From the NCBI GenBank assembly GCA_965275905.1, contig CBDHYJ010000009.1, positions 1 to 64,000 of the forward strand: DNA of 64,000 bases, read 5' to 3'. Both the position numbers and the translations under genes were made by a program. The stretch comes from CBDAQD01 sp965275905. GTDB lineage: Bacteria; Pseudomonadota; Alphaproteobacteria; Rhizobiales; JAJFHC01. How positions within the stretch are numbered: position 1 is the stretch's first letter; every line of letters starts with the position of its first letter. A model generated the notes under the pieces. The model saw nothing but the letters and a program-made list of their open reading frames with translations. It made no database searches and was not told the origin of the DNA. Below, one piece after another: positions 36,151-46,600 of this stretch.

Positions 36151-37557
36151 GTGAAGATGACCGGACTGACGAAATCATTCTGCTCCGCAGTGGCACTGGC
36201 AGCGACTGTGTTCTACGGGGCAACTTCCGCTCAGGCTGCAAGCCTGAAGGATTCGGTCGCCACCGCCTTGCGGACCAACCCGGATCTCGGGGCCACCGTT
36301 TCAGCGCGCGAGGCGACTGAATTCCAGCTTCGTCAGGCGCGCGGCGGCTACCTGCCGACGCTCGACTTCGAGGGCCGGGCCGGTGCCCAGATCACCGACA
36401 GCCGGACCACGCGCCTCAACAATGACGACGACGAGGTGTTTGCTCCGGTCCAGGGATCCCTGACGGCCAGGCAGTTGCTGTTCGACGGTTTCGGCACCGA
36501 TGCCGCGGTCGAAAAAGCCGCCTCCAACGTGGATGCGGCATCGTTCCGCGTCATGGCGCGGTCGGAATTCATCGCGCTCGAAGTGGCGCAGGCCTATATC
36601 GATATTCACAGGCAACTCCGGATCCTGACTCTGGCGCAGCAGAACCTCGACTTCCACATGAAGATCCTGGACGATCTGACCCGTGGTGCCTCGAGCGGGG
36701 CGATTTCGGTGGCCGACCAGCAGCAGGCCGAGGAACGGATTATCGCCGCCCGGGCCTTCATTACCGAGACCAGGGAAACCCTGGAGGACTCGAAGATCAC
36801 ATTCCGCAGGCTCGTCGGCAGTGCACCCGGCCGCGTCCAGTACCCGCGCTCCGTGCGCCGGTCGATCCCGCGGACACTGAGCGGTGCCATTGCGGTCGCC
36901 CGCGACGCCAATCCCAACCTTCAGGCAGCCGGTGCTGAAATCGACGCCACATATGCCGATGTGAAGAGCGCCAAGTCCCGGTTCTATCCGTCATTGAATC
37001 TCGAGGCCTCGGCGCGGATCGGCAACGATCTTGACGGCACGCGGGGCCGTGATGCCGATGCGAGAGCGGAAGGCGTCGTGCGCTGGAACCTGTTCCGCGG
37101 CGGCATCGATTCGGCCAACAAGCAGGAGCAGCTCCGCCGCGTCGACCAGGCCCGGCACCGTCTGCGGGTTGTCGGCCGCGAGATCGAAGAGGGTGTCCGC
37201 CTGTCCTGGAACCGGCGCACCAAGCAAAATGAGCTTCTTTCCCTTCTGCAGCGGCGCCTGCAGACGTCCCGGCAGCTGCTGAATTCCTATACCGAGCAGT
37301 TCAAGGTCGGTAACCGGTCGCTTCTGGACCTTCTGGACACCCAGAACAGCAAGTTCACCACGGAAGTCAGCACAACGACGGCCGAGCATGCCCTGCGTTT
37401 TGCCGAGCACCGTATTCTGGCCAGCATGGGTACGCTCGTGCGGTCCCTGGGGCTGACGCCGCCGGAGGCCGGTGAAGCCTATGCCCGTCAGGATGCAGGG
37501 GTTCCGGTGACGCCGACCGAAGACGGATACGTCAGGGCAACGCCCAAACGGAACTGA
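36151..37557 (+). CDS. TolC-family outer membrane protein
   Basis: This 468-residue TolC protein has a signal peptide (SFCSAVALAATVFYGATSAQA-like, cleaved after QAA). The core begins SLKDSVATALRTNPDL and repeats GAISVADQQQAEERI and FKVGNRSLLDLLDTQN. It is a clear paralogue of the TolC domain of the preceding gene but lacks the extension. The GTG at 36151 has AGGAG upstream; ATG at 36157 is possible. Two TolC proteins in a row suggest either a mixed trimer or separate use with the two giant substrates. Confidence 0.92.
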   Translation: MKMTGLTKSFCSAVALAATVFYGATSAQAASLKDSVATALRTNPDLGATVSAREATEFQLRQARGGYLPTLDFEGRAGAQITDSRTTRLNNDDDEVFAPVQGSLTARQLLFDGFGTDAAVEKAASNVDAASFRVMARSEFIALEVAQAYIDIHRQLRILTLAQQNLDFHMKILDDLTRGASSGAISVADQQQAEERIIAARAFITETRETLEDSKITFRRLVGSAPGRVQYPRSVRRSIPRTLSGAIAVARDANPNLQAAGAEIDATYADVKSAKSRFYPSLNLEASARIGNDLDGTRGRDADARAEGVVRWNLFRGGIDSANKQEQLRRVDQARHRLRVVGREIEEGVRLSWNRRTKQNELLSLLQRRLQTSRQLLNSYTEQFKVGNRSLLDLLDTQNSKFTTEVSTTTAEHALRFAEHRILASMGTLVRSLGLTPPEAGEAYARQDAGVPVTPTEDGYVRATPKRN

Positions 37558-37707
37558 TAAGCCGCCAATCCAGACCGGACCGCCGTTAACCGTCTTTTTA
37601 CCAAGTTTTATGGGAAGGGCGGTTGAAGACACTATATTGGCAGAAGTCTTGCAGTCCCGTGCGGAGGTGTCTCAAGACGACCGGAAACGGCATGTGCGGC
37701 AGTTATC

Positions 37708-40008
37708 ATGTTCTTTCGTAAGCGCAAGCGCGACCAACAGCCGGTTGAACCGGCCATATCGCAGGATTCGGCGGCTTCACCTCCCGAGGAGAGCCCTACG
37801 ATAGCTGCGGAGCAGGGCGATCTGGCTCCCGCCGACCCGCTCCTCGGCTGCCTCGAATTCATCGCGAAGCATCATGATCAGGCCATTACGGGTGACCTGC
37901 TGAAGGCCGGCCTGCCGCTGGTCGACGGCAAGCTGACGCCGTCCCTGTTCATCCGCGCCGCCGGACGAGCCGGGTTTTCAGCGCGTCTCGTCAAGCGGCC
38001 GCTGGCGCGGATTTCGCCGCTCGTCCTGCCGGCCGTCCTGATTCTCGACGACGATACGGCCTGCGTGCTGACGGCGGTGGGCCGCCGAAAGAAACTCGAG
38101 GTCGTTCTGCCGGAAACCGGCGGCGGCGTCACGAAGGTCGATTTGAAGCAGCTCAAGAAGCGGTATTCGGGCTACGCCATTCTGGTGAAGCCGGAGTACA
38201 AGTTCGACGACCGCACCTCCGAAGTCCGCCCGAAACAGTCCCGGAGCTGGTTCTGGGGCACCATGGCGCGGCTCTGGCCGACCTATCTGCAGGTGATGGT
38301 CGCAGCGGCGATCGTGAACCTGCTGGCGCTGGCCTCACCGCTGTTCATCATGAACGTCTATGACCGGGTGCTGCCGAACCAGGCGATTGCCACGCTGTGG
38401 GTGCTGGCTATCGGTATCGCGATCGCCATCGGCTTCGACTTCGCCCTGCGCATGGTCAGGGGGGTTCTCATCGATTCGGCGGGCCGCCGGGCCGACGTGC
38501 TTCTGGCCAGCCGGATCTTCGAGCATGTGATGAACATGAAGCTGCACAGCCGGCCGCAGACGACCGGTGCGTTCGTCAACCGGCTCAAGGAATTCGAGAT
38601 CGTGCGGGAGTTCTTCACCTCGAGCACGGTGGCGACCCTGACCGATCTCTGCTTTATCGGCGTTTTCCTTCTGGTCATCAATGCGATTGCCGGGCCGCTG
38701 GTCTGGGTGCCGGCGGTTGCCGTCATCGTTACGCTGACTGTCGGCCTGATCATGCAGTGGCCGCTCAACCGGGCGATGCGCGAGAGCATGCACGAGTCGA
38801 CCCACCGGCATTCGCTGCTGGTCGAGGCGATCGCCTCGATCGAGACGATCAAGGCCGTTCGCGCGGAAAGCCATATGCAGCGGCAGTGGGAACGGCTGGT
38901 CGGCCGTTCGTCGCAGACATCCGAGAAAGTGCGGTTTCTGAGTTCCGTCGGCGTGAACTTCACCGTGCTGGTGCAGCAGTTCGTATCTGTCGGGGTCGTG
39001 ATCGGCGGCGTGTATCTGTTCTCCGAAGGCAATATCTCGATGGGTGCGATTATCGCCGCCGTAATCCTGTCGGGCCGCGCTGTGGCGCCGCTCGGCCAGG
39101 TCTCGACGACAATCGCGCGATGCCAGCACGCCGTGGTGGCGCTGAAGTCGCTGAACGAGATCATGAAGCTGCCGGTCGATCGCCCGCCCGAGCAGCGTTT
39201 CGTCGACCGCCAGATCGAGAACGGCAGTGTCGAATTCCAGAATGTCACCTTCAACTACCCGGATTCGCAGCTACCGGCGCTGCGCGGCGCGTCTTTCAAG
39301 ATCAAGGCGGGAGAGCGGGTCGGGATTATCGGCAAGATCGGATCGGGCAAGACCACCGTCGGGCGAATCGCAAGCGGCCTGCATTACCCGAGCGAGGGCA
39401 CTGTGCTGCTCGACGGGATCGAGCTGCAGCAGCATCATCCGTTCGAGATCCGCCGTGCGGTCGCTTTCGTGGTGCAGGAAGCCGATCTGTTCTACGGCAC
39501 CGTCCGCGAGAATATCTCGATGGGCGCGCCGTTCGCCGACGATGCCATGATTGTCAACGCGGCCAAGATCGCAGGCGTCGATGATTTCGTTTCGCGGCAT
39601 CCTGCCGGTTACGACATGCAGGTGGGCGAACGCGGCCAGTATCTTTCCGGCGGGCAACGGCAGTCGATCGCCCTTGCCCGCGCATTGCTGTTCAAGCCGC
39701 CGGTGGTGTTTCTCGACGAGCCGTCCGGCGCCATGGACACGGGCTCCGAGCAGGCACTCATGATCCGCCTCCGCGAGACGATCACGCCGGAACAGACGCT
39801 GATCATCGCAACGCATCGCACGCGGCTGCTGTCGCTCGTCGACCGGCTCATCGTGCTCGACAACGGGGTTGTCATCGCCGATGGACCGAAGGAGAAGGTC
39901 CTGGAACTGATGGTCGAGCGGCGGGAGAAGCAGGCGGGCGCGGCTGCCGGAAAACCGTCGCAGGCCGGCAACAAGCCGGCGGACGGCACGCGGACCTCGG
40001 CCGCCTAG
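37708..40008 (+). CDS. Type I secretion ABC exporter (LapB type)
   Basis: This 766-residue exporter has a C39-like domain (about 45-165), a six-helix membrane domain (about 185-460) and an ABC domain with GKIGSGKTT, LSGGQRQS and VVFLDEPSGAMD. In the C39-like domain the catalytic Cys position carries another residue (DPLLGCLEF aligned with DCGPACLAM), so it should bind rather than cut substrates. This is as in LapB and HlyB. It moves the giant RTX proteins across the inner membrane with the HlyD-type protein encoded at 61081-62412 and a TolC duct. Confidence 0.94.
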   Translation: MFFRKRKRDQQPVEPAISQDSAASPPEESPTIAAEQGDLAPADPLLGCLEFIAKHHDQAITGDLLKAGLPLVDGKLTPSLFIRAAGRAGFSARLVKRPLARISPLVLPAVLILDDDTACVLTAVGRRKKLEVVLPETGGGVTKVDLKQLKKRYSGYAILVKPEYKFDDRTSEVRPKQSRSWFWGTMARLWPTYLQVMVAAAIVNLLALASPLFIMNVYDRVLPNQAIATLWVLAIGIAIAIGFDFALRMVRGVLIDSAGRRADVLLASRIFEHVMNMKLHSRPQTTGAFVNRLKEFEIVREFFTSSTVATLTDLCFIGVFLLVINAIAGPLVWVPAVAVIVTLTVGLIMQWPLNRAMRESMHESTHRHSLLVEAIASIETIKAVRAESHMQRQWERLVGRSSQTSEKVRFLSSVGVNFTVLVQQFVSVGVVIGGVYLFSEGNISMGAIIAAVILSGRAVAPLGQVSTTIARCQHAVVALKSLNEIMKLPVDRPPEQRFVDRQIENGSVEFQNVTFNYPDSQLPALRGASFKIKAGERVGIIGKIGSGKTTVGRIASGLHYPSEGTVLLDGIELQQHHPFEIRRAVAFVVQEADLFYGTVRENISMGAPFADDAMIVNAAKIAGVDDFVSRHPAGYDMQVGERGQYLSGGQRQSIALARALLFKPPVVFLDEPSGAMDTGSEQALMIRLRETITPEQTLIIATHRTRLLSLVDRLIVLDNGVVIADGPKEKVLELMVERREKQAGAAAGKPSQAGNKPADGTRTSAA

Positions 40009-40602
40009 AACAGCTTCTGCACACGGGACGGTTTGACGCCTTCACGCTGCCCGGCGGCAATAATGCCGATGTCTTCCGGTTCTCGGAGGTCCTGATCACC
40101 GACACCAGTCAGGCCGGCAATACGGATACCCGGGTTCTGCAGCGTTTCTCAGCGCCCGCTTCCGGTATCAGGCCCTGGTTCAGCTGGCCGGGCGGTGCCG
40201 ACGACGGCCGCAAACGGCGGCGTGCATTCAATTATTACCCGAAGGTTGACAAGCCCGGATCATGCTCAACTGATTCGCGAATGATTCGAACAAGCGACAT
40301 ACCATGTTATATGGATCGGCCGGCGGGTTAACTTTATCGTAACCGGAATTTCCTCTAGCCTACTGCACGAATAGGTCAATAAGGCCTTGTATTGCGGGCC
40401 AACAGAGTTTGTTTGGAGTGGGTTGGGAGAGTTGAACAGAGGCAATGACCTCCGGTTCTGACACTGCGGTCAATAACATTACACTGCGGCACAGTCCTGG
40501 TTAGGTATTCGCCTAAGCAAAACCTCAAAATCTGAGTAATTCAAACGCGAAGATCCGGGGGCGGATTGGGAAGTTCTTCGCGTGCTGGCTAGGAGTGTGA
40601 CA
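40009..40602. other. Leader region of the first giant adhesin gene, with a possible gene remnant
   Basis: No intact gene lies here. The first part stays open in one frame to a stop at 40329-40331 with strong GC third positions (for example FDAFTLPGGNNADVFRF), which suggests a gene remnant; I cannot assign it. Further on are a CtrA-like site with one mismatch (40328-40342), two copies of ACACTGCGG exactly 20 bases apart (40461, 40481) and an inverted repeat TTAGG-N6-CCTAA (40501-40516). These are candidate control sites for the giant gene. Confidence 0.45.
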
Positions 40603-43600
40603 ATGAATATCCGTCCCCAGGATTCCAACACGGATTCAAAAGACGCGGAAACCATCTCAGGGTCATCAGCGGAAGCCGCCATCGCCGGCGCCGCGGGCAA
40701 CGACGAAATCATCGTGGCCCAGTCGAACACGCTGCCCCAGGACAGCCTGGTGTTCGAACGCGTCGAGAGCGACAGCTTCGATACCGGTACAATCACCCAG
40801 CGCTTCACCGCCGCGAGCGGGCTCGTCGTTCCGCTGCCGGACGGCGCGACCATCGCGCGGATCCTGATTGTCGGCAACGATCTCGTCATCGTCGCATCGG
40901 ACGGCTCGGTGCTGTTCGTCGAAGGCGGTGCCTCTAACCCGCCGTCGATCCAGATCGGCGACCTGACATTGCCGAACGACGCCGTGACCGCGGCGATCCA
41001 GAATGTGCCGGAAACCGTGCCGGCGGCCGGCCCGGACGGCGGATCCGGTGCGCCCGGCAGCAGCGGCAACAGCTTCGTTACGCCGGAAGGCAATATCGCC
41101 TCGGAGTTCGACCTGGTCGACCTGCTGGGCTTTTCCGACTTCGTGTTCGGCCTGGCGGAAGACGAAGAGCGCGAGTTCCTCGAAGAGGACACGGTTCCGA
41201 TTTTCCTCGGCGCCGAGGTCGTCACGGTCGAGGAAGACGACCTGAACCAGGAACTCGGCATCAACTACAGGTTCCTGACCAAGAAATACGCCAAGTTGTT
41301 CTGGGACCAGATCGAGAACGGTGAGAAGGACGGCGTTTCGGTCGGCAATAACGAGGACGGCTCCATCGACGCCTTCACGGCGATGGGCAACCTCAACATC
41401 GACTTCCAGGACGACGGCCCGGCGGCCGTCGACCCGATCGTCTTCGTGCCCGGCCAGACCGCGCCGGTGGGCCTGACGTCGGACGGCCAGCAGCTCACCT
41501 ACGAGATCAGCCCGGACGGCCTGACCCTGCGCGCCTTTGACGACGACGGCGACGTCTTCACGGTCGTGATCGATCCTACCGTGCCCGGCGGCAAGTACAC
41601 GTTCACGCTGCTCGACAATATCGATCACCTGCCGACGCAAGAGGGTGAGGAGCTTCTCAACCTCGTCTTCAGCCTGATCGCGACGGACGGCGACGGCAGT
41701 GCTGTCGTTGGCTCGTTCAACGTCAATATTCAGGACGACGTTCCGGTCCTGCTGACCAAGGAGCTGCTCAAGGAGCTCTGGGAGAAGGAGCAGGAAGAGC
41801 CGACGGAAGACAAGGACAAGGAGAAGAACAAGGGCAACGAGCAACAGGAGCCGTCGCTTTCGGACGACGGTGAAGGTGGCGAGAACGGCCACGACGGCTT
41901 CTTCAAGAAGCTCATGCTGCGCATGGGCAAGGTCGATGAGGACGAGCTCAATAATTTCGACTGGCGCCACAATCGCGACGGTGACGACATCGAGGGCTCG
42001 CGCGGCACGGACGCGCACCGCTACGACCGGGGCGACGGCTCGGTCAAGGCTCAAGGGTCGCTCGGCGTCCTGTTCGGCGCGGATGACGGCGAGGCCCGCT
42101 CGATCGTCTTCAACCAGGACTCGGAAACCGACTCCATCCAGGATCCGGACGGCGAGAACGGCAACTGCCTGACCGCCTGCATTCCGATCGGCGACGGCGA
42201 GTTCAAGGAAATTCCGCTGACCTCCAAGGGCGAGCCGGTCAAATACGTCATCAACGAAGCCGGCACCATGCTGATCGGCTACACCGGCGAACCGCCGGAG
42301 GACCCGTTCGGCGAGAACGGCGGCAATGACGACGGGCCGTTCATCGCGTCGCGCGGCGGCTACGGCGGCGGCGACGACGACGGCACGCGCCTGATCTTCA
42401 AGGTCGCGCTGGACGACGACGACTACGGCTACTTCAAGTTCACCCTGTGGGACCAGCTCGACCATCCGCGGACCGATGATCCGCGCACCGAGGAGGAAGA
42501 GACCGCGTTCGAGGACACGATCGTTTTGAAGTTCGGCTTCACCGCGACGGACTCCGACGGCGATTCCCTCGACAGCGAGCTGACCATCAAGGTCAAGGAC
42601 GACATTCCGGAACTGAAGTGCCCGCACCGTGAGGACGACTGGAAATACTGGGAAGTGATCAGTGACAACCTGATCCGTAACGGCAGCTTCGAGCACTTCG
42701 AAGGCGGCCTCGGCATGGGCGGCAGGTGGGACTACCTTGCTGACAACGAGGTGCCCGGCTGGAGAACGGGGCCCGGTGACACGCCGATCGAGATCCAGAA
42801 GAGCGTCTACGACAACAACTATCACGGCCAGCACGAGCTTGAGCTCGACTCGACCGACAACTACACGATCTGGCAGAAGGTCGATACGCACGACTGCGGC
42901 TACTACAAGCTCAGCTTCGGCTACGCGCCGCGGCCGGGTTTCGGCGAGGACACCAACGGCGTCAAGGTGTTCTGGAACGGCGAACTGATCGCCACGATCA
43001 CCGGCGACGGCACCGGTGACGAAGGCTTCCAGTGGGAAACCTATGAGTTCCTCGTGGAAGGCAACGGCGACCACGGCGTGCTGGCGTTCCGCGGCATCGG
43101 CGAGAGCGACAGCTTCGGCGGCATGATCGACGGCGTGCGTCTGCGCGAGATCGAGAATCCCTACCAGGTCCAGGGTTACGTGGACGAGGACGACCTGCTG
43201 ACCCACCTGTCGCACGGCACAAGCCCGGACGGTGACACCAACTGGCACTTCGGCCTCTACTTCGGCACGGTCTCGACATCCGGCTGGCTGTCGTCGCTGG
43301 TCAAGGTCGGCGCCGACGAGATCGACAATTACGGTCCCTACACCAAGGGCACGTTCAGCTTCACCGACGACGCGGTCGAGACGCTCGAGGCGATGAACCT
43401 GACGTCGAAGGGTGCGGAGCTTACCTACTATACCTACGGCAACTACATCGTTGCCGTGGACGACAACGGCAAACCCGGCCCGAGCCTGAGCGACCGCCCG
43501 GTGTTCGTGCTCGAATTGACCGGCAAGGGTTACTTCAAGTTCACGCTCAAGGATCAGCTCGACCACGACAATCCGGGCGTCGGCCAGATGGGTCCGGCAG

Positions 43601-46600
43601 TCGAGGACATCCTCAAGATCGACTTCTCGAAGATCGTCCAGGTCTCGGACTTCGACGGCGACACGGTCGTGCTTAAGGACAACAGCTTCGTCGTCAAGGT
43701 GCGCGACGACGTGCCGGAGCACACCAATCACAAGGTCTGGGGCTACGTCAACGAGGACGACCTCGACACATACCTCTCGCACGGCACGAGCCCGGATCAC
43801 GACACCGGCTGGTACGGCCAGATCTCGACCGACGGCTATCTCAACAAGCTGGTCAAGGTCGGCGCGGACGAGGTCGACCAGTATGGCCGCTGGGGCCAGC
43901 ACAAGCTGGGCGAGTTCAACTTCACGCGCAATGCGGAAGAGAAGCTCGAGGACAAGGGCTGGACATCGAAGGGCGAGGAACTGTCCTACCAGATCTTCGG
44001 CAACACGCTTGTCGCCTATGTGAACGCGAATTCGAACTATCCGGACTACCATCCGAGCTACGACCGCAAGGTCTTCACGCTGGAGATCCAGGAAAACGGA
44101 TACTTCAAGTACACCCAGTGGGACCAGCTCGACCATGACAACCCGGGCGTCGGCGAGATGGGTCCGGCTGTCCAGGACATCCTGTATCTGGACTTCTCGC
44201 ATATCGTGAAGTTCTCGGACTTCGACGGCGACACGATCATCCTGAAAGACGATCAGTTCGTCATCAAGGTGCGCGACGACGTGCCGGAAACGACGGGCGA
44301 GAAGGTCTGGAAGTTCGTGTCCGAGACCGACTTCGACGCGGACAAGAAGTACTTCGAGCACCCGCCGGTGCTGTCCGACGGCACGAGCCCCGACAGCGAC
44401 ACACGCTATGACGGCTCGATCGGGACGGAGGGTTACCTGTCATCGCTGGTCAAGGTCGGCGCCGACGAGACCGGCCAGTACGGCTACAACGGCCAGTACA
44501 AGAAGGGCGACTTCAACTTCAAGGGCAATGCCGTCCGGACGATGGAGTACATGGCGCTCATGTCCAAGGGCGAGGCGCTGTCCTACGAGATCGACGGCGA
44601 CACGCTGATCGCCTATGTGAACTCGCATCCGGACTACCCGGACTACAACTCCTACTACGACCGCACGGTCTTCACGCTGGAGCTGCAGGAAAACGGCTAC
44701 TTCAAGTACATCCAGTACGACCAACTCGATCACAAGGACGATTACGACCGGCCGATCGACGAGCTGAAGATCGACTTCTCCAAGATCGTCAAGTTCTCCG
44801 ACTTCGACGGCGACACGATCATGCTCGATCCGTGGAGCTTCGTGGTCAAGGTCGGCGACGACGAGCCGGAGCTGAGGGACAAGGAAATCCACAGGACCGT
44901 GGACGAGGACGACATCCGCACGGACCTGTCGGAAGGCACCTATTCCTTCAACGACAACGGACCGCTCAAGGCGACGGGCGACCTGGCGCACCTGGTCAAG
45001 GTCGGCGCCGATGAAGATCCGATCTTCATGTTCAAGAGCAATACGGTCCAGACCATGCGCGATCTTGGGCTGAAGTCCCAGGGCGATGCGCTGCGCTACC
45101 ATGTCGATGGCGACACGCTGATCGCCTATGTGGAAGAGGGACCGAACAATTCGGGTTACAACGAGAACTCCGACCGGACGATGTTCACGCTCGAGGTCCA
45201 GCAGGACGGCGACTTCAAGTACCTCCAGTTCGACCAGCTCGATCATCTGATCCATCTGGGCCCGCAATACGACGACGAGGTCCAGAAGCTGTCCTATCTG
45301 GAGATCGACTTCGCGCCGATCCTCAAGGTCAGCGACTATGACTGGGATACGGTCATGCTGCGCGACGGCAGCTTCGTCATCAAGGTGGTCGACGACGAGC
45401 CCTATATCGGCGAGTCCAAGATCGTGGTCGACGAGGACGGCCTGCCGGGCGGCAATCCGTTCGGCCCCGAGGACGAGGGTGTCACGCCGCCGCAGAACAT
45501 CGACAGCGGCAATCTCAACATCCTGATCGGTGCCGACGAGCCGGGCGACATCAATTTCGCCTCGCTGCACAACGAGGTGGTCGTCGACAAGGACGGCAAT
45601 GACATCTTCTCGGACGGCGCGCCGCTGAAGTACCTCTGGGACCAGTCGACCCATACGCTGTCGGCGGTCACCGTTGGCGGTGGCAACCCGGGCACGACCA
45701 TCTTCACTCTGGCGATCACCGATGTGGCGACGGCAGCCTACACGTTCAATCTCATGGGCCCGGTCGACCATCCCCTGAACAATCAGGAAGACGACATCAA
45801 TCTGAAGCTCCGGGTCGAGGTGAAGGACTACGACCATGACGTGGCCTACGGCTGGGTCAAAGTCCTGATCGACGACGACACGCCGGTGATCAAGGACATC
45901 GAGGACGGCGTTCTCGTCGCCGAGGATGGTGTCATGATGATGGGCGACATCGAGGTCATGTATGGCGGCGACGGCCCTGCCGATCCGGGTAACCTGAAGA
46001 TTTGCGGCTGGCCGGAGATCGAGGGCTACAGCGGCGAGCTCAACGACGACGGCACGCTGCTGACGGTGACCGAGGACGGCTCGGGAGACGTGGCTTACAC
46101 GGTCCAGCTCGATCCGGTCAACGAGACCTACAAGTTCACGCTGGTGAATGCGCCGGACCTGTCTTCGCTGATGGAATCCGAGACCTACGAGCTTACCTTC
46201 AATCGCAACTGGTCGACGCGGGAAACCCGGACGGTCGAGGGTGAAGGTTCCGGCGGCGAACGCGATGAGGCGGGTGTCACGTTCGACGGCAAGATCTTCC
46301 CGGGCGGTGTTTTCAACGATGCACGGGATTACGAGTCCGGCTCGTCTTCGACCCGTTCACGGGACGACATTAATCCGCACAGCGATAACGGTTTCGGTAT
46401 CAGGGGCCATGCATTGAACGACGAGAGCTATGGGCTCGAAGGCTTTGAGGCCATGTTCAATGACGGTCCTGTGCATTCCTTCGCGTTTGACATCTTCTTC
46501 AACCGCGGCACCGACGATGTGAAGCTGACGTACAAGCTCTACAACGACGGTTCGGAAGTCGGGTCGAACACCACCACGATCGAAAGTCCCGGCTACAATG

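Noticed and set aside
40666..44361. Open frame of 1231 codons on the minus strand inside giant adhesin 1
   Set aside because: It mirrors a GC-rich, Asp/Gly-rich gene whose codon bias leaves the opposite strand free of stops. Its translation is rich in Val/Arg/Glu runs without family motifs and has no ribosome site.
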